A stretch of DNA of 64,000 bases from Enterobacter sichuanensis (GCF_002939185.1 NZ_POVL01000023.1:1-64000); one strand, 5' to 3'. Counted from the stretch's first letter, positions 8,091-18,967 are shown. Translations and numbers: made by a program. The notes: generated from the letters alone by a model not told the origin.

Positions 8091-9637
8091 TGGACCCGTC
8101 AATCTGGGTGGGATTGCTCACGCTGGTGGTGCTGGAGATTGTTCTCGGTATCGATAACCTGGTGTTTATCGCCATTCTCGCGGACAAACTGCCGCCAAAA
8201 CAGCGTGATAAAGCGCGCCTGATTGGTCTCTCGCTGGCGCTGGTCATGCGACTGGGCCTGCTGTCCGTCATCTCCTGGATGGTCACGCTGACCAAACCGC
8301 TCTTCTCCGTCATGGATTACACCTTCTCCGGCCGTGATTTGATCATGCTGATCGGGGGGATATTCCTGCTCTTTAAAGCGACAACAGAGCTCCATGAGCG
8401 GCTGGAAAACCGCCAGCATGATGATGGGCACGGTAAAGGCTACGCCAGCTTCTGGGTGGTAGTGCTGCAGATCGTGGTGCTTGATGCAGTGTTCTCGCTG
8501 GATGCGGTGATTACGGCGGTCGGCATGGTGAACCATCTGCCGGTGATGATGGCCGCGGTAGTCATTGCGATGGCGGTCATGCTTCTGGCCTCGAAACCGC
8601 TGACGCGTTTCGTGAACCAGCATCCGACGGTGGTGGTACTGTGCCTGAGCTTCCTGCTGATGATTGGTCTGAGCCTGGTGGCCGAAGGCTTTGGCTTCCA
8701 TATTCCGAAAGGCTACCTGTACGCCGCGATTGGCTTCTCGATCCTGATCGAGCTGTTCAACCAGATTGCGCGCCGTAACTTTATTAAGCAGCAGTCCAGT
8801 CAGCCGCTGCGTGCCCGTACCGCAGATGCCATTCTGCGTCTGATGGGCGGCCGTCGTCAGGTGAACGTTCAGTCTGATTCCGAAAACCATAACCCGGTTC
8901 CGGTCCCGGAAGGGGCGTTTGTGGAACAGGAACGTTACATGATTAACGGCGTGCTCTCCCTGGCCTCGCGGTCACTGCGCGGGATCATGACTCCGCGCGG
9001 AGAGATCAGCTGGGTCGATGCTAACCTGAGTGTGGATGAAATTCGCCAGCAGCTGCTCTCTTCCCCGCACAGCCTGTTCCCGGTGTGTCGTGGTGAGCTG
9101 GATGAGATCATCGGCGTCGTGCGGGCGAAAGAGATGCTGGTGGCCCTGGAAGAGGGCGTCAATGTCGAAGCCGTTGCGGCGGCATCGCCGGCGATTGTCG
9201 TACCGGAAACGCTTGACCCGATCAACCTGCTCGGGGTGCTTCGCCGCGCGCGTGGCAGCTTTGTTATCGTCACCAACGAGTTTGGGGTGGTGCAGGGGCT
9301 GGTCACGCCACTGGACGTGCTGGAAGCCATAGCCGGTGAATTCCCGGACGAGGACGAAACCCCGGAGATCGTTGCCGATGGCGATGGCTGGCTGGTGAAA
9401 GGGACCACCGATCTGCACGCGCTCTCGCACACGCTGGGGCTGGAAAACGTGGTCAACGATGAAGAAGACATCGCGACCGTTGCCGGTCTGGTTATCGCCG
9501 TTAACGGGCAAATCCCGCGTGTCGGCGATGTGATTGAGCTGCCGCCGTTGCACATCACGATTGTCGAAGCCAACGACTATCGCGTTGATATGGTCCGCAT
9601 TGTTAAAGAACAATCTGCCCACGACGAAGATGAGTAA
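8078..9637 (+). CDS. yoaE: TerC-family membrane protein with CBS and CorC domains
   Basis: The 519-residue protein has an N-terminal TerC-type membrane domain of about seven helices (residues 10-235, with [12 protein letters not shown] and [16 protein letters not shown] carrying the conserved acidic residues), then a CBS pair (about 300-425) and a C-terminal CorC/HlyC transporter-associated domain. It matches E. coli YoaE nearly throughout. TerC-family members are linked to metal homeostasis and metalation of exported proteins; the substrate of YoaE is not established. AGGAG precedes the ATG at 8078. Confidence 0.95.
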   Translation: MEFLMDPSIWVGLLTLVVLEIVLGIDNLVFIAILADKLPPKQRDKARLIGLSLALVMRLGLLSVISWMVTLTKPLFSVMDYTFSGRDLIMLIGGIFLLFKATTELHERLENRQHDDGHGKGYASFWVVVLQIVVLDAVFSLDAVITAVGMVNHLPVMMAAVVIAMAVMLLASKPLTRFVNQHPTVVVLCLSFLLMIGLSLVAEGFGFHIPKGYLYAAIGFSILIELFNQIARRNFIKQQSSQPLRARTADAILRLMGGRRQVNVQSDSENHNPVPVPEGAFVEQERYMINGVLSLASRSLRGIMTPRGEISWVDANLSVDEIRQQLLSSPHSLFPVCRGELDEIIGVVRAKEMLVALEEGVNVEAVAAASPAIVVPETLDPINLLGVLRRARGSFVIVTNEFGVVQGLVTPLDVLEAIAGEFPDEDETPEIVADGDGWLVKGTTDLHALSHTLGLENVVNDEEDIATVAGLVIAVNGQIPRVGDVIELPPLHITIVEANDYRVDMVRIVKEQSAHDEDE

Positions 9638-9643
9638 GCCTGC

Positions 9644-11242
9644 TTAACGCAGCGGCATTAAGGGCACAATGTGCCCGTTATGGCGGGCTGGCGGGGGAGA
9701 TCTTCCCGCCAGCCAGTCCGGAAAGTCCCGTAGCGGCATCGGCCGCGCATAGAAAAACCCCTGCAGGACAGGAACGCCATGGCGGCGTAAATATCGTGCC
9801 TGCTCCTCCGTCTCAACCCCTTCTGCAACCAGTTCGATATTCAGCCGCTGACCCAGCGCAATAATGATATCCGTCACCGTTGAATTCACGGCATCAGTAC
9901 CGATGGCGGTGGTAAAGGACTGGTCAATTTTCAGCACGTCCGGGTGCAGCTTCTCAAGCCAGGAGAGGGAGCTGTTTCCGGTACCAAAATCGTCAATGGC
10001 GAGCTTCACCCCTTTGCGATGCAGCTCGCGCACGATGCGATAGTCCGCATCCAGCAGCGCGTCCCGTTCCGTTAATTCGATCACAAGCTGCTGTTGAGGG
10101 TTGGCGCTGAACCACAGACGGTTCAGGTCCTGCAGCAATACCGCGCGACGAAAATGGCTGGCGGCGACGTTAATGCCGATGTGAAAACCCGCGCTTGCCG
10201 GGAAGTAACCTATCTGGCGTACGGTTTCGGCGATCACATAACGGGTCAGGGGGACAATCTGGTTATGTTCTTCTGCCAGCGGAATAAACACTTCCGGGGA
10301 GATCCACCCCTGACGGGGATTGTTCCAGCGCAGCAGGATCTCAACGCCGGTGCACTTCTGGGTACGGGCATCCATCAGCGGCTGGCAGAAAAGTTCAAAT
10401 TCCCGCGAGGCAATCCCCATATCGATCTCCCACGTGAAGCTCATCCGGTTTGCCGTGGCCAGCCAGGCGAGATAGCCCAACAGCAGGCTAAGTATGAGCC
10501 CCAGCGGCAGCTGGGCGGGGAGACTTTTCAGGGCCAGTTCGCCGGGACCCGGCCCGCTGATCGTGATGGTGAAAGGATGTCGGGATGAGGACTGCTGGAC
10601 AATCGAGCCCTCCTCATCAAATGACAGGCTGTCGGTGACGCGCTGGCCGTAACGCAAAAAACGATCGCCCACGGTCAGCGCCACGTCATTGATAAGCGGG
10701 CGCTGGGGTTCGAGGATCATTTTGGTGATCAGGTCGATATTGATGATCTCCATGATGCCATCTTCCCCGTCCTGAGAGACCGGAAACCACTGGATCAGTA
10801 TCGGGCTGCCCTTAAGCAGCCACTGGTCAGTCGATAAAATGAGCTTCGCCGCGCTGGCGGGGAGTTCCCTCAGGAAATCACGCACGGGCACATTGCGGCT
10901 GCCGAAAATACTCGAGCAGTAGAGGATACCGTCTTTAACCAGGGCGATAGAGCGTACTGTCTGCAAAATGGCGGCCTGCTTTCTCAGGGCCAGGTGCGCC
11001 TGCTGACAAGGCTGACCCACCAGTGGCTGCAGCACGTTGCGGCGCTTATCTAAAGCGAGCAGCACGTTATCAAGGGCACGAACGGTATGGCTGGTAAACG
11101 CGAGGATCCGCTGTTGGTTAACATTGCGCTGTGAAATAAAGCGAACGCCCAACGTCAGGATGAGCGTCAGGAGCGCAATCGTCACGCAGACGATAACGCG
11201 TTTTCGGCGATAGTGTTTAATGATCGTCTGCGCAGTTTGCAT
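9644..11242 (-). CDS. pdeD: Cyclic-di-GMP phosphodiesterase PdeD (CSS-EAL)
   Basis: The 532-residue inner membrane enzyme hydrolyses cyclic di-GMP. It has an N-terminal helix, a periplasmic CSS domain (the YCSSIFG motif near residue 125 and a partner Cys at QPCQQAH) whose disulfide state tunes such enzymes, a second helix near 265, and a cytoplasmic EAL domain with VEILLRW, the metal-binding DDFGTGNSS and the catalytic stretch LVAEGVET. The start at 11242 (MQTAQTIIKHYRR) matches E. coli YoaD length; the open frame continues upstream without a good start. It is convergent with yoaE. Confidence 0.95.
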   Translation of the reverse strand: MQTAQTIIKHYRRKRVIVCVTIALLTLILTLGVRFISQRNVNQQRILAFTSHTVRALDNVLLALDKRRNVLQPLVGQPCQQAHLALRKQAAILQTVRSIALVKDGILYCSSIFGSRNVPVRDFLRELPASAAKLILSTDQWLLKGSPILIQWFPVSQDGEDGIMEIINIDLITKMILEPQRPLINDVALTVGDRFLRYGQRVTDSLSFDEEGSIVQQSSSRHPFTITISGPGPGELALKSLPAQLPLGLILSLLLGYLAWLATANRMSFTWEIDMGIASREFELFCQPLMDARTQKCTGVEILLRWNNPRQGWISPEVFIPLAEEHNQIVPLTRYVIAETVRQIGYFPASAGFHIGINVAASHFRRAVLLQDLNRLWFSANPQQQLVIELTERDALLDADYRIVRELHRKGVKLAIDDFGTGNSSLSWLEKLHPDVLKIDQSFTTAIGTDAVNSTVTDIIIALGQRLNIELVAEGVETEEQARYLRRHGVPVLQGFFYARPMPLRDFPDWLAGRSPPPARHNGHIVPLMPLR

Positions 11243-11372
11243 GAACGAACGCCTGATAAGCCACCAGCCACAAAAGCCGGACGCAACTGTGAAAGTGTAG
11301 TGGGGAAAGCGGGAGGAGACGAGAATGAAGAGGAAATTTCGCCCATCCGTTGCAGATGGGCGAAAGGCAGTA

Positions 11373-12737
11373 TTAGTCGCACTGCACCTTAATGGCCAGG
11401 CCACCACGGGACGTCTCGCGGTATTTCGCGTTCATGTCTTTGCCCGTTTCGTACATAGTTTCAATCACCTTATCCAGCGATACGCGAGGTTCGCTGGTAC
11501 GGCGCATCGCCATACGTGAGGCGTTGATGGCCTTCACCGACGCAATCGCGTTACGCTCGATACACGGCACCTGCACCTGGCCCGCGACCGGGTCACAGGT
11601 CAGACCGAGGTTGTGTTCCATACCGATTTCTGCCGCCACGCAGACCTGCTCAGGGCTTGCACCCAGCAGCTCTGCAAGACCCGCCGCCGCCATAGAACAG
11701 GCGACACCCACTTCACCCTGACAGCCGACTTCAGCGCCAGAGATAGACGCGTTCATCTTGTACAGGGCACCGATGGCACCTGCCGCCAGGAAATAACGGA
11801 TGTAGATGTCTGGCGTCACGGGTTCAATAAAGTGGTCGTAATAGGCCAGCACGGCCGGAACAATTCCGCACGCGCCGTTGGTCGGCGCCGTCACGACGCG
11901 GCCACCGGCGGCGTTCTCTTCGTTAACCGCCAGGGCAAACATATTCACCCAGTCGACCACGTTCATCGGGTCGTTGGAGAACTTGTCCGTCGTCACCAGC
12001 ATACGGCGCAGGGCAGAGGCACGACGCGGTACGCGCAGTGGACCCGGCAGCACGCCTTCGGTGTTCATCCCGCGATCGATACAGGCGCGCATGGTTTGCC
12101 ATACGTTCGCAAAATAGTCTTCAATCTCTTTTTTGCTGTGCAACGCCAGTTCGTTCTGCATCACCATGCCGGACAGCGACAGACCGGTCTGTTTGCAGTA
12201 ACCGAGCATCTCGGTTGCGGATTTGAAAGGATACGGAACGCTGACGTCGCCGACGCTGTCTTTGCCAAAATGCTCTTCATCCACGATGAAACCACCGCCG
12301 ATGGAGTAGTACGTTTTGCTGTAAATCTCTTTTTCACCGCTAAATGCGTGAATGGTCATGCCGTTTTCATGCAGCGGCAGGTTGTCGCTGCGAAAACGCA
12401 TGCCGTCATCCTGCGGGAAGTCAACTTCCTGCTGGCCGTTTGCCAGCAGCAGACGGCCACGCGTTTCCACGTCGCGGATGAATGCCGGGATGGCATCAAT
12501 ATCCACGGTATCCGGCATATTGCCTGCCAGACCCATAATAATGGCGATATCGGTGTGGTGGCCTTTACCCGTCAATGACAGTGAGCCGTAAACATCCACG
12601 GCGACACGGGTAACGCTTTCCAGTAATCCTTTTTCGACCAGATCATCGACGAACTGTTTACCGGCCTTCATCGGGCCAACAGTATGGGAAGACGAAGGGC
12701 CAATTCCCACTTTGAACATGTCGAATATACTAATCAC
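11373..12737 (-). CDS. sdaA: L-serine ammonia-lyase 1
   Basis: The 454-residue iron-sulfur enzyme deaminates L-serine to pyruvate and ammonia. The N-terminal regulatory half begins [18 protein letters not shown]; the catalytic half has [16 protein letters not shown] and [14 protein letters not shown], whose cysteines bind a [4Fe-4S] cluster. The GTG at 12737 is the start because AGGAG lies seven bases ahead of it; the GTG at 12743 is only one base from that site. E. coli sdaA also starts with GTG. It lies downstream of nudL with its own 185-base leader. Confidence 0.96.
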   Translation of the reverse strand: MISIFDMFKVGIGPSSSHTVGPMKAGKQFVDDLVEKGLLESVTRVAVDVYGSLSLTGKGHHTDIAIIMGLAGNMPDTVDIDAIPAFIRDVETRGRLLLANGQQEVDFPQDDGMRFRSDNLPLHENGMTIHAFSGEKEIYSKTYYSIGGGFIVDEEHFGKDSVGDVSVPYPFKSATEMLGYCKQTGLSLSGMVMQNELALHSKKEIEDYFANVWQTMRACIDRGMNTEGVLPGPLRVPRRASALRRMLVTTDKFSNDPMNVVDWVNMFALAVNEENAAGGRVVTAPTNGACGIVPAVLAYYDHFIEPVTPDIYIRYFLAAGAIGALYKMNASISGAEVGCQGEVGVACSMAAAGLAELLGASPEQVCVAAEIGMEHNLGLTCDPVAGQVQVPCIERNAIASVKAINASRMAMRRTSEPRVSLDKVIETMYETGKDMNAKYRETSRGGLAIKVQCD

Positions 12738-12922
12738 TTTCACACTCCTGACAGGGTTACCGGGGTTCCAGTAACGATGTTATAACTGCGCATAGTGTAA
12801 GAGGGAACACCGACCTCGGCTTAACTATTCACATGAATTAAACTAATGGTTGACGATGGGTTTTGCTAATAGCGCGACGCAGATCGCAAACCAGGAAAAA
12901 GAAGGTGGAATGTAAAGTATAG

Positions 12923-13501
12923 TCAAGGCTTCAGGCCGATTTGCAACGCCAGTTCACGAATAATGCCCGCCGTCATGCCCCAGACAAAATAATGCTGATA
13001 CCAGGACAACCACACCCGATGGTCATGACCCCGGCGGTGGATATCCAGCGGATGATAACGGCTCAACCGAAGGGCTTCTTCCAGCGGCATCTCAAACACG
13101 GCGGAGACTTCATCCACGCTGGCATGATACTGCAGGTCCGGCGGGATAATGCCCACCACCGGCGTGACCTGAAAGCCGGTGACGCTGTCGACAGGCGGCA
13201 GCACGCCAATGACCTCTACCGCCTCCGGCGGAATCGCCACCTCTTCCTGCGCTTCCCGCAGCGCGGCGGCAATCAGCGAGGCATCGGAACTGTCGACGGC
13301 GCCGCCAGGAAAAGCGACCTGACCGGCGTGTTTGCGCAGATGGGCAGAGCGCTGGGTGAGCAGCAGGCCCGGCTGTGCACGCCGCACGACCGGGATCAGC
13401 ACCGCCGCCTGGCGCTGATTCAGCGCTTCGCGGTTGACCTGGGGCCGTAATAGCTGAAAGCGCGATAAAAAGGCATCCAGCGTCAGGTTCTCTTTTTCCA
13501 C
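12923..13501 (-). CDS. nudL: Nudix CoA pyrophosphatase NudL
   Basis: The 192-residue protein is a Nudix hydrolase of the CoA diphosphatase group. The Nudix box is complete (GGAV at about 66 through REAQEEVAI, with the metal-binding glutamates of REAQEE), and the UPF0035 signature [20 protein letters not shown] precedes it. It starts with GTG at 13501, six bases after the pabB stop, so the two are likely co-transcribed, as in E. coli. Confidence 0.95.
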   Translation of the reverse strand: MEKENLTLDAFLSRFQLLRPQVNREALNQRQAAVLIPVVRRAQPGLLLTQRSAHLRKHAGQVAFPGGAVDSSDASLIAAALREAQEEVAIPPEAVEVIGVLPPVDSVTGFQVTPVVGIIPPDLQYHASVDEVSAVFEMPLEEALRLSRYHPLDIHRRGHDHRVWLSWYQHYFVWGMTAGIIRELALQIGLKP

Positions 13502-13507
13502 CCGTGG

Positions 13508-14833
13508 TTACTCCAGTTGTTTCAGAATACGGTTAACTTTATCAAAGGTTTCCTGATATTCCGCATCGACCTGGCTGTCGGCCACGATGCCGCCGCCAGC
13601 CGAACAGTAAAGGTTTCCGTTACAGGCGGTCAGCGTGCGGATAGTAATGCTGGTATCCAGGGTGCCGCACAGGCTGATGTAGCCAATACTCCCGCACCAG
13701 GCGTTGCGGCGGTGGGGCTCCAGCTCATCGATAATCTCCATCGCCCGCACTTTCGGTGCGCCGGTTATCGAGCCGCCCGGGAAGGCGGCGCGCAGAAGAT
13801 CGCAGGCCGTCCGCGCGGCCGGCAGCCGCGCGGTAATGGTGCTGACCAGATGATGGACCGCCGGGAAAGGCTCGACGACGAACAGTTCCGGCACCCGCAC
13901 GCTGCCCGGCACGGCCACCCGGCCAATATCGTTGCGCATCAGATCGACAATCATCAGGTTTTCAGCGCGGTCCTTCGGTGAGGCGGCCAGTTTTTCCGCC
14001 TGCTGGCGGTCAGCATCGGGATCGGCAAGGCGTGGCAATGTGCCCTTAATCGGCCGCGTCTGAATGTTGCCCTCCGCAAGATGGATAAAGCGCTCAGGCG
14101 ACAGGCTGACAATGGCCCCCTGTTCGAGACGGATAAAGGCGCTGAATGGTGCCCGGTTAGTGGCGTTAAGGCGGGTAAAAGCCTGCCATTCATCGCCCTC
14201 ATAGGTTGCCTGGAAACGCTGGGCGAGATTTACCTGATAGCAGTCGCCGCTTTGCAGATACGCCTGCACGCGGGCGAATTTTTCTGCATATGCCTCGGGT
14301 GTCATGTTTGAACGCCAGTCAGAGGTCAGGCGGAAATCCGGCGCGGCGGCAGGCTGCTGCGCTTCCAGCCAGGCCAGGCGCGCGTCGACATCCGAATGGC
14401 TGAGCAAAGAGACCACCTGCTTATGGTGGTCGACAATCAGCGCCCAGTCATAAAGCCCTACGGCCATATCCGGCAGCGGAATATCCGCTTTCGCCACCGA
14501 GGGCAGCGTTTCAAAGCGACGGCCCAGATCGTAGCCAAACAGGCCCAGCGCACCACCCTGGAAGGGGAGATCGGGATTCGGCAGGGCAGACAAGCCCAGC
14601 GCATCGATAGCCTCCTGAAGCCGCAGCAGCGGATCGTCCGTGGACGGCAGGTCATGGGTCGTCAGCGTCTTTAGCGGATCGGCGACCAGGATATCAAAGC
14701 GGCTATAGGGATGATCCGCATGGCCGGAATGCAGCAACATCGCAAAAGGAAGATGGCTCAGACGGGCAAACCAGAACTCAGCGGCGTCAGTACGCCAGGG
14801 CAGGGTAATAACAGTGGGCAAGCGCATGTTCAT
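13508..14833 (-). CDS. pabB: Aminodeoxychorismate synthase component 1
   Basis: With PabA, this cytoplasmic enzyme aminates chorismate to 4-amino-4-deoxychorismate for folate synthesis. The chorismate-binding domain is intact: the PIKGTLPR lysine motif, NDIGRVA and GGSITGAPKVRAMEIIDELEP. It matches E. coli PabB but lacks a short insertion near residue 65. The start is ambiguous: ATG codons lie at 14842, 14833 and 14827, none with a strong ribosome site. The one at 14833 aligns best with the E. coli N-terminus and gives 441 residues. Confidence 0.94.
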   Translation of the reverse strand: MNMRLPTVITLPWRTDAAEFWFARLSHLPFAMLLHSGHADHPYSRFDILVADPLKTLTTHDLPSTDDPLLRLQEAIDALGLSALPNPDLPFQGGALGLFGYDLGRRFETLPSVAKADIPLPDMAVGLYDWALIVDHHKQVVSLLSHSDVDARLAWLEAQQPAAAPDFRLTSDWRSNMTPEAYAEKFARVQAYLQSGDCYQVNLAQRFQATYEGDEWQAFTRLNATNRAPFSAFIRLEQGAIVSLSPERFIHLAEGNIQTRPIKGTLPRLADPDADRQQAEKLAASPKDRAENLMIVDLMRNDIGRVAVPGSVRVPELFVVEPFPAVHHLVSTITARLPAARTACDLLRAAFPGGSITGAPKVRAMEIIDELEPHRRNAWCGSIGYISLCGTLDTSITIRTLTACNGNLYCSAGGGIVADSQVDAEYQETFDKVNRILKQLE

Positions 14834-14894
14834 GTGTGGCATACTACCGGGCAGCGTGAAATAATTAGCGCGAATAATTTAGCAGGAGTTGACG

Positions 14895-15077
14895 ATGTTT
14901 GCAGGTTTACCTTCTCTGAGCCACGAGCAACAGCAGAAAGCGGTTGAGCGAATTCAGGAACTGATGTCCCAGGGGATGAGCAGCGGGCAGGCCATTTCCC
15001 AGGTGGCGGAAGAACTTCGCGCCACCCATACCGGCGAGCGGATCGTGGCGCGTTTCGAGGATGAAGAGGAAGAGTAA
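14895..15077 (+). CDS. yoaH: Small conserved protein YoaH (UPF0181)
   Basis: This 60-residue acidic protein begins [20 protein letters not shown] and ends in a run of Glu/Asp. It is the YoaH/UPF0181 family, of unknown function. AGGAG ahead of the ATG at 14895 decides against the TTG two codons earlier. It is divergent from pabB, as in E. coli. Confidence 0.9.
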
Positions 15078-15082
15078 CCGGC

Positions 15083-15427
15083 CTACACAGCCGCGATAAT
15101 CTTAATCTCTACCTTGTATTCCGGCTTCATCAGCGTGGCCTGTACGGTACAACGTACAGGCGCGTGACCCGCCACCACCCAGGCATCCCAGGCTCTGTTC
15201 ATGGCCGCGAAATCATCTTTGTTTGCCAGAAAAATCGTCGCATCCAGAATGCGCGATTTGTCGCTACCTTGCTTTTCAAGCACCGCATCGATCTGCGCCA
15301 GGGTGTTCGCCGTTTGCTCGAACGCATCCGCATCCAGATTCGCCGGTACGCCGGTGTAGTAGAGCGTCTGGTTATGAATGACTACATCAGACCAGCGGGC
15401 TTCGGCATCAATGCGCACAATTGTCAT
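15083..15427 (-). CDS. yoaB: RidA-family protein YoaB
   Basis: The 114-residue product belongs to the RidA/YjgF family, whose canonical members deaminate reactive enamines and imines. It shows the RidA-type core (YYTGVPANLDADAFEQTANTL, APVRCTVQA and a conserved Arg before the Cys). Reactive-enamine activity is therefore plausible, but YoaB itself belongs to a subgroup whose role is not settled. The start at 15427 has GAGGAAA upstream and gives the E. coli length; the open frame upstream is non-coding. Confidence 0.93.
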   Translation of the reverse strand: MTIVRIDAEARWSDVVIHNQTLYYTGVPANLDADAFEQTANTLAQIDAVLEKQGSDKSRILDATIFLANKDDFAAMNRAWDAWVVAGHAPVRCTVQATLMKPEYKVEIKIIAAV

Positions 15428-15532
15428 AAACGTTTCCTCGTTATTTTTCGTCATCAGGCCGCAAGACTGCCATATTGTTCCGTCGTCGTCACTATTTGGG
15501 GTGGCACTGGAGAGGATGGGCTGACATAATCC

Positions 15533-15548
15533 CTGTGCAAAAATACAG
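15533..15548. promoter_or_regulatory. LexA operator of yoaA
   Basis: CTGTGCAAAAATACAG fits the CTGT-N8-ACAG LexA consensus exactly. It sits 13 bases before the yoaA start and just after an extended -10 like element (TGACATAAT at 15522-15530), where bound LexA would block transcription. Confidence 0.8.
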
Positions 15549-15560
15549 TGAGAGAGCAAC

Positions 15561-17471
15561 GTGGCAGACGATTTTTCCCCTGAAGGTCAGTTAGCACAAG
15601 CCATTCCCGGCTTCAAACCGCGTGAACCTCAGCGGCAGATGGCACATGCCGTGGCGCGGGCCATTGATAAGGCGCAGCCGCTGGTGGTGGAGGCCGGAAC
15701 CGGTACGGGGAAAACTTACGCCTACCTTGCTCCCGCGCTGCGGGCGAAAAAAAAGGTGATCATCTCGACCGGCTCGAAAGCGCTGCAGGATCAGCTCTAC
15801 AGCCGGGATTTGCCGACGGTGGCAAAAGCGCTGAAATACAAAGGCCGGCTGGCGCTGCTGAAGGGGCGCTCTAACTATCTCTGCCTCGAGCGTCTTGAGC
15901 AACAGGCGCTGGCGGGCGGCGATTTGCCGGTGCAGACCCTGAGCGACGTCATTATCCTTCGCGCCTGGGCCAACCAGACGGAAGAGGGGGATATCAGCAC
16001 CTGCGCGAGCGTGCCGGAAGACTCGCCGGCCTGGCCGCTGGTGACCAGCACCAACGACAACTGCCTCGGCAGCGACTGCCCGCTGTACAAAGACTGCTTT
16101 GTGGTGAAAGCGCGCAAAACGGCGATGGATGCCGATGTGGTGGTGGTCAACCATCACCTGTTTCTTGCGGATATGGTGGTCAAGGACAGCGGCTTTGGTG
16201 AGCTGATCCCGGAGGCGGAGGTCATGATCTTTGATGAAGCCCACCAGCTCCCGGATATCGCCAGCCAGTATTTTGGCCAGTCGCTCTCCAGCCGCCAGCT
16301 GCTGGATCTGGCGAAAGATTTCACCATCGCTTACCGCACCGAATTAAAAGATACCCAGCAGTTGCAGAAGTGTGCCGATCGCCTGGCCCAAAGCGCGCAG
16401 GACTTCCGGTTACAGCTCGGCGAGCCGGGCTATCGCGGGAACCTGCGCGAGCTGCTGGCAGATAAAAATATCCAGCGCGCGTTGCTGCTGCTCGATGACG
16501 CCCTGGAGCTCTGCTACGACGTCGCGAAACTGTCGCTTGGCCGTTCCGCGCTGCTGGATGCCGCATTCGAGCGCGCCACGCTCTATCGCGGGCGGCTCAA
16601 ACGGCTAAAAGAGATTAACCAGCCGGGGTTCAGCTACTGGTATGAATGCACCTCGCGCCATTTCACGCTGGCGCTCACACCGCTGACGGTGGCGGATAAA
16701 TTTAAAGAGGTGATGGCGCAAAAGCCTGGCAGCTGGATCTTCACGTCGGCAACCCTGTCGGTGAATGACGATCTGCATCACTTCACGGAACGGCTTGGCA
16801 TTGAACAGGCGGAGTCGCTGCTGCTACCCAGCCCGTTTGATTACGAAAAACAGGCGCTGCTTTGCGTGCCGCGTAATCTTCCGCTGCCAAACCAGCCGGG
16901 TGCGGCGCGACACCTGGCGGCAATGCTAAAACCGATGATCGAGGCCAACAACGGCCGCTGCTTTATGCTTTGCACCTCTCACGCCATGATGCGCGACCTC
17001 GCTGAGCAGTTCCGTGCCACCATGACCCTGCCGGTACTGCTGCAGGGAGAAACCAGCAAAGGGCAATTGCTGCAGCAGTTCGTCAGCGCCGGTAATGCTC
17101 TGCTGGTGGCCACCAGCAGCTTCTGGGAAGGGGTGGATGTACGCGGAGACACCCTGTCGCTTGTGATCATCGATAAGCTGCCGTTTACCTCCCCGGACGA
17201 CCCGTTGCTGAAGGCGCGGATGGAAGACTGCCGCCTGCGCGGCGGCGATCCGTTTGACGAGGTACAGCTGCCGGACGCGGTGATCACCCTTAAGCAAGGG
17301 GTAGGGCGATTGATCCGCGACGTCACCGATCGCGGCGTGCTGGTCATCTGTGATAACCGACTGGTGATGCGCCCGTACGGCGCAACCTTCCTCGCCAGCC
17401 TGCCGCCCGCACCGCGGACGCGGGACATAAAACGCGCGGTGCGTTTCCTGGCAAACCCAACGGCGGAGTAA
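15561..17471 (+). CDS. yoaA: DinG/XPD-family DNA helicase YoaA
   Basis: The 636-residue superfamily 2 helicase unwinds DNA 5' to 3' and in E. coli partners with the DNA polymerase III chi subunit (HolC) to help repair stalled forks. Walker A GTGTGKT ends at K51; the iron-sulfur cysteines are C108, C168, C173 and C179; the DEAH box is at 225-228; C-terminal motif VI is QGVGRLIRD. The gene starts with GTG at 15561, behind GAGAG. A perfect LexA box overlaps its promoter, so it should be SOS-induced. Confidence 0.96.
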   Translation: MADDFSPEGQLAQAIPGFKPREPQRQMAHAVARAIDKAQPLVVEAGTGTGKTYAYLAPALRAKKKVIISTGSKALQDQLYSRDLPTVAKALKYKGRLALLKGRSNYLCLERLEQQALAGGDLPVQTLSDVIILRAWANQTEEGDISTCASVPEDSPAWPLVTSTNDNCLGSDCPLYKDCFVVKARKTAMDADVVVVNHHLFLADMVVKDSGFGELIPEAEVMIFDEAHQLPDIASQYFGQSLSSRQLLDLAKDFTIAYRTELKDTQQLQKCADRLAQSAQDFRLQLGEPGYRGNLRELLADKNIQRALLLLDDALELCYDVAKLSLGRSALLDAAFERATLYRGRLKRLKEINQPGFSYWYECTSRHFTLALTPLTVADKFKEVMAQKPGSWIFTSATLSVNDDLHHFTERLGIEQAESLLLPSPFDYEKQALLCVPRNLPLPNQPGAARHLAAMLKPMIEANNGRCFMLCTSHAMMRDLAEQFRATMTLPVLLQGETSKGQLLQQFVSAGNALLVATSSFWEGVDVRGDTLSLVIIDKLPFTSPDDPLLKARMEDCRLRGGDPFDEVQLPDAVITLKQGVGRLIRDVTDRGVLVICDNRLVMRPYGATFLASLPPAPRTRDIKRAVRFLANPTAE

Positions 17472-17537
17472 TTTACCCCGGAGTGTGCTAAGATGCGCGC
17501 CATTTTGTGACTGACCCTTGCGAGAGCGCGACGACTG

Positions 17538-18233
17538 ATGCGAATTCTGGCTATTGATACCGCAACAGAGGCTTGCTCTGTTGCTCTGTTGAACAACGGT
17601 GCTGTTTCTGCTCATTTCGAAGAGTGCCCACGGGAACACACCCAGCGCATTCTGCCCCTGGTTAAAGCGATCTTAACCCGGAGCAATACCGCCTTAACTG
17701 ACCTCGACGCGCTGGCCTTTGGCCGTGGCCCGGGCAGCTTTACCGGCGTGCGTATTGGCATTGGCATTGCGCAGGGGCTGGCGCTGGGCGCTGAGCTGCC
17801 GATGATTGGCGTCTCTACCCTCGCCACCATGGCGCAGGGTGCCTGGCGTATGACCGGGGCCACCCGCGTGCTGGCCGCGATTGACGCCCGCATGGGCGAA
17901 GTTTACTGGGCCGAATACACTCGCGACGAGCAGGGCGTGTGGCACGGTGAAGAGACGGAAGCCGTACTTAAGCCGGAAGCGGTGACCGAACGACTGAAAC
18001 AGCTCTCCGGTGAGTGGGCGACCGTCGGCACGGGCTGGCCTGCGTGGCCTGAGATGGCGAAGGATACCGGGGTGACGCTGGTAGACGGCAACATGCTATT
18101 GCCTGCGGCAGAAGATATGCTTCCCATTGCCAGCCAGCTGCTTGCAGCAGGAAAAACCGTCGCCGTGGAACACGCGGAGCCGGTTTATTTGCGAAACACC
18201 GTCGCATGGAAGAAACTTCCGGGCCGCGAGTGA
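17538..18233 (+). CDS. tsaB: tRNA threonylcarbamoyladenosine biosynthesis protein TsaB
   Basis: The 231-residue product is the non-catalytic ASKHA-fold partner of TsaD in making t6A37 of ANN-decoding tRNAs. The N-terminus [17 protein letters not shown] and the [13 protein letters not shown] signature are typical, and length matches E. coli YeaZ/TsaB. It is essential in E. coli. It follows yoaA by 66 bases and precedes yeaY. Confidence 0.97.
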   Translation: MRILAIDTATEACSVALLNNGAVSAHFEECPREHTQRILPLVKAILTRSNTALTDLDALAFGRGPGSFTGVRIGIGIAQGLALGAELPMIGVSTLATMAQGAWRMTGATRVLAAIDARMGEVYWAEYTRDEQGVWHGEETEAVLKPEAVTERLKQLSGEWATVGTGWPAWPEMAKDTGVTLVDGNMLLPAAEDMLPIASQLLAAGKTVAVEHAEPVYLRNTVAWKKLPGRE

Positions 18234-18270
18234 ATCTCAGTAACAGGAACTGAGAAAAAGGAGTCGCATC

Positions 18271-18852
18271 ATGGCGGTTCAGACTAAAGTAGTACGCCTT
18301 TTTATGGCAGGCGCTGTTGCCATAGCACTGAGCGGATGCGTTTCCGTTCCTGATGCGATTAAGGGCTCCAGCCCGACACCACAGCAGGATCTGGTGCGGG
18401 TGATGAATGCCCCTGAGCTCTACGTCGGGCAGGAAGCGCGCTTCGGCGGGAAAGTGATTGATGTGCAAAACCAGCAGGGGAAAACCCGTCTGGAGATTGC
18501 GACCGTTCCCCTGGACAGCGGCGCACGCCCTGTGCTGGGTGAGGCCTCACGCGGACGTATCTATGCGGACGTCAGTGGTTTCCTCGATCCGGTCGATTTT
18601 CGCGGACAGCTGGTGACCGTCGTCGGGCCGATAACCGGCGCGGTGCAGGGCAAAGTCGGTAATACGCCGTATAAATTTATGACCATGCAGGTTAACGGCT
18701 ATAAACGCTGGCGGCTGGCACAGCAGGTGATCATGCCGCCTCAGCCGATCGACCCGTGGATGTGGGGTCCACACCCTTACCGTTACGGCTACCCTGGCTG
18801 GGGCTGGTATAACCCGGGACCTGCACAGGTACAGACCATCGTTACTGAGTAA
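18271..18852 (+). CDS. yeaY: Slp-family outer membrane lipoprotein YeaY
   Basis: The 193-residue lipoprotein has a signal peptide with lipobox ALSGC (acylated Cys 23) followed by VSV, which does not favour inner-membrane retention. The Slp domain follows; the C-terminal end is rich in Pro, Trp, Tyr and Gly. In E. coli yeaY belongs to the sigma-E regulon and is related to the starvation lipoprotein Slp. AAGGAGT precedes the ATG. A strong terminator follows. Confidence 0.93.
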   Translation: MAVQTKVVRLFMAGAVAIALSGCVSVPDAIKGSSPTPQQDLVRVMNAPELYVGQEARFGGKVIDVQNQQGKTRLEIATVPLDSGARPVLGEASRGRIYADVSGFLDPVDFRGQLVTVVGPITGAVQGKVGNTPYKFMTMQVNGYKRWRLAQQVIMPPQPIDPWMWGPHPYRYGYPGWGWYNPGPAQVQTIVTE

Positions 18853-18872
18853 CTTACTGTTATTGTTAGAAA

Positions 18873-18907
18873 AGAGACAGCGGCTCAGCCGCTGTCTCTG
18901 TTTTTTT
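18873..18907 (+). terminator. Terminator after yeaY
   Basis: A twelve-pair perfect stem (AGAGACAGCGGC paired with GCCGCTGTCTCT, loop TCA) is followed by GTTTTTTT. It separates yeaY from fadD. Confidence 0.9.
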
Positions 18908-18967
18908 ACGGCTACAACGAAAAAAAAGAGTGACGCGCTTCGCAACCTTAAATCTGGACAATTAATA

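Noticed and set aside
11613-12578. A 321-codon open frame opposite sdaA
   Set aside because: Shadow frame of sdaA; no domain or ribosome site.
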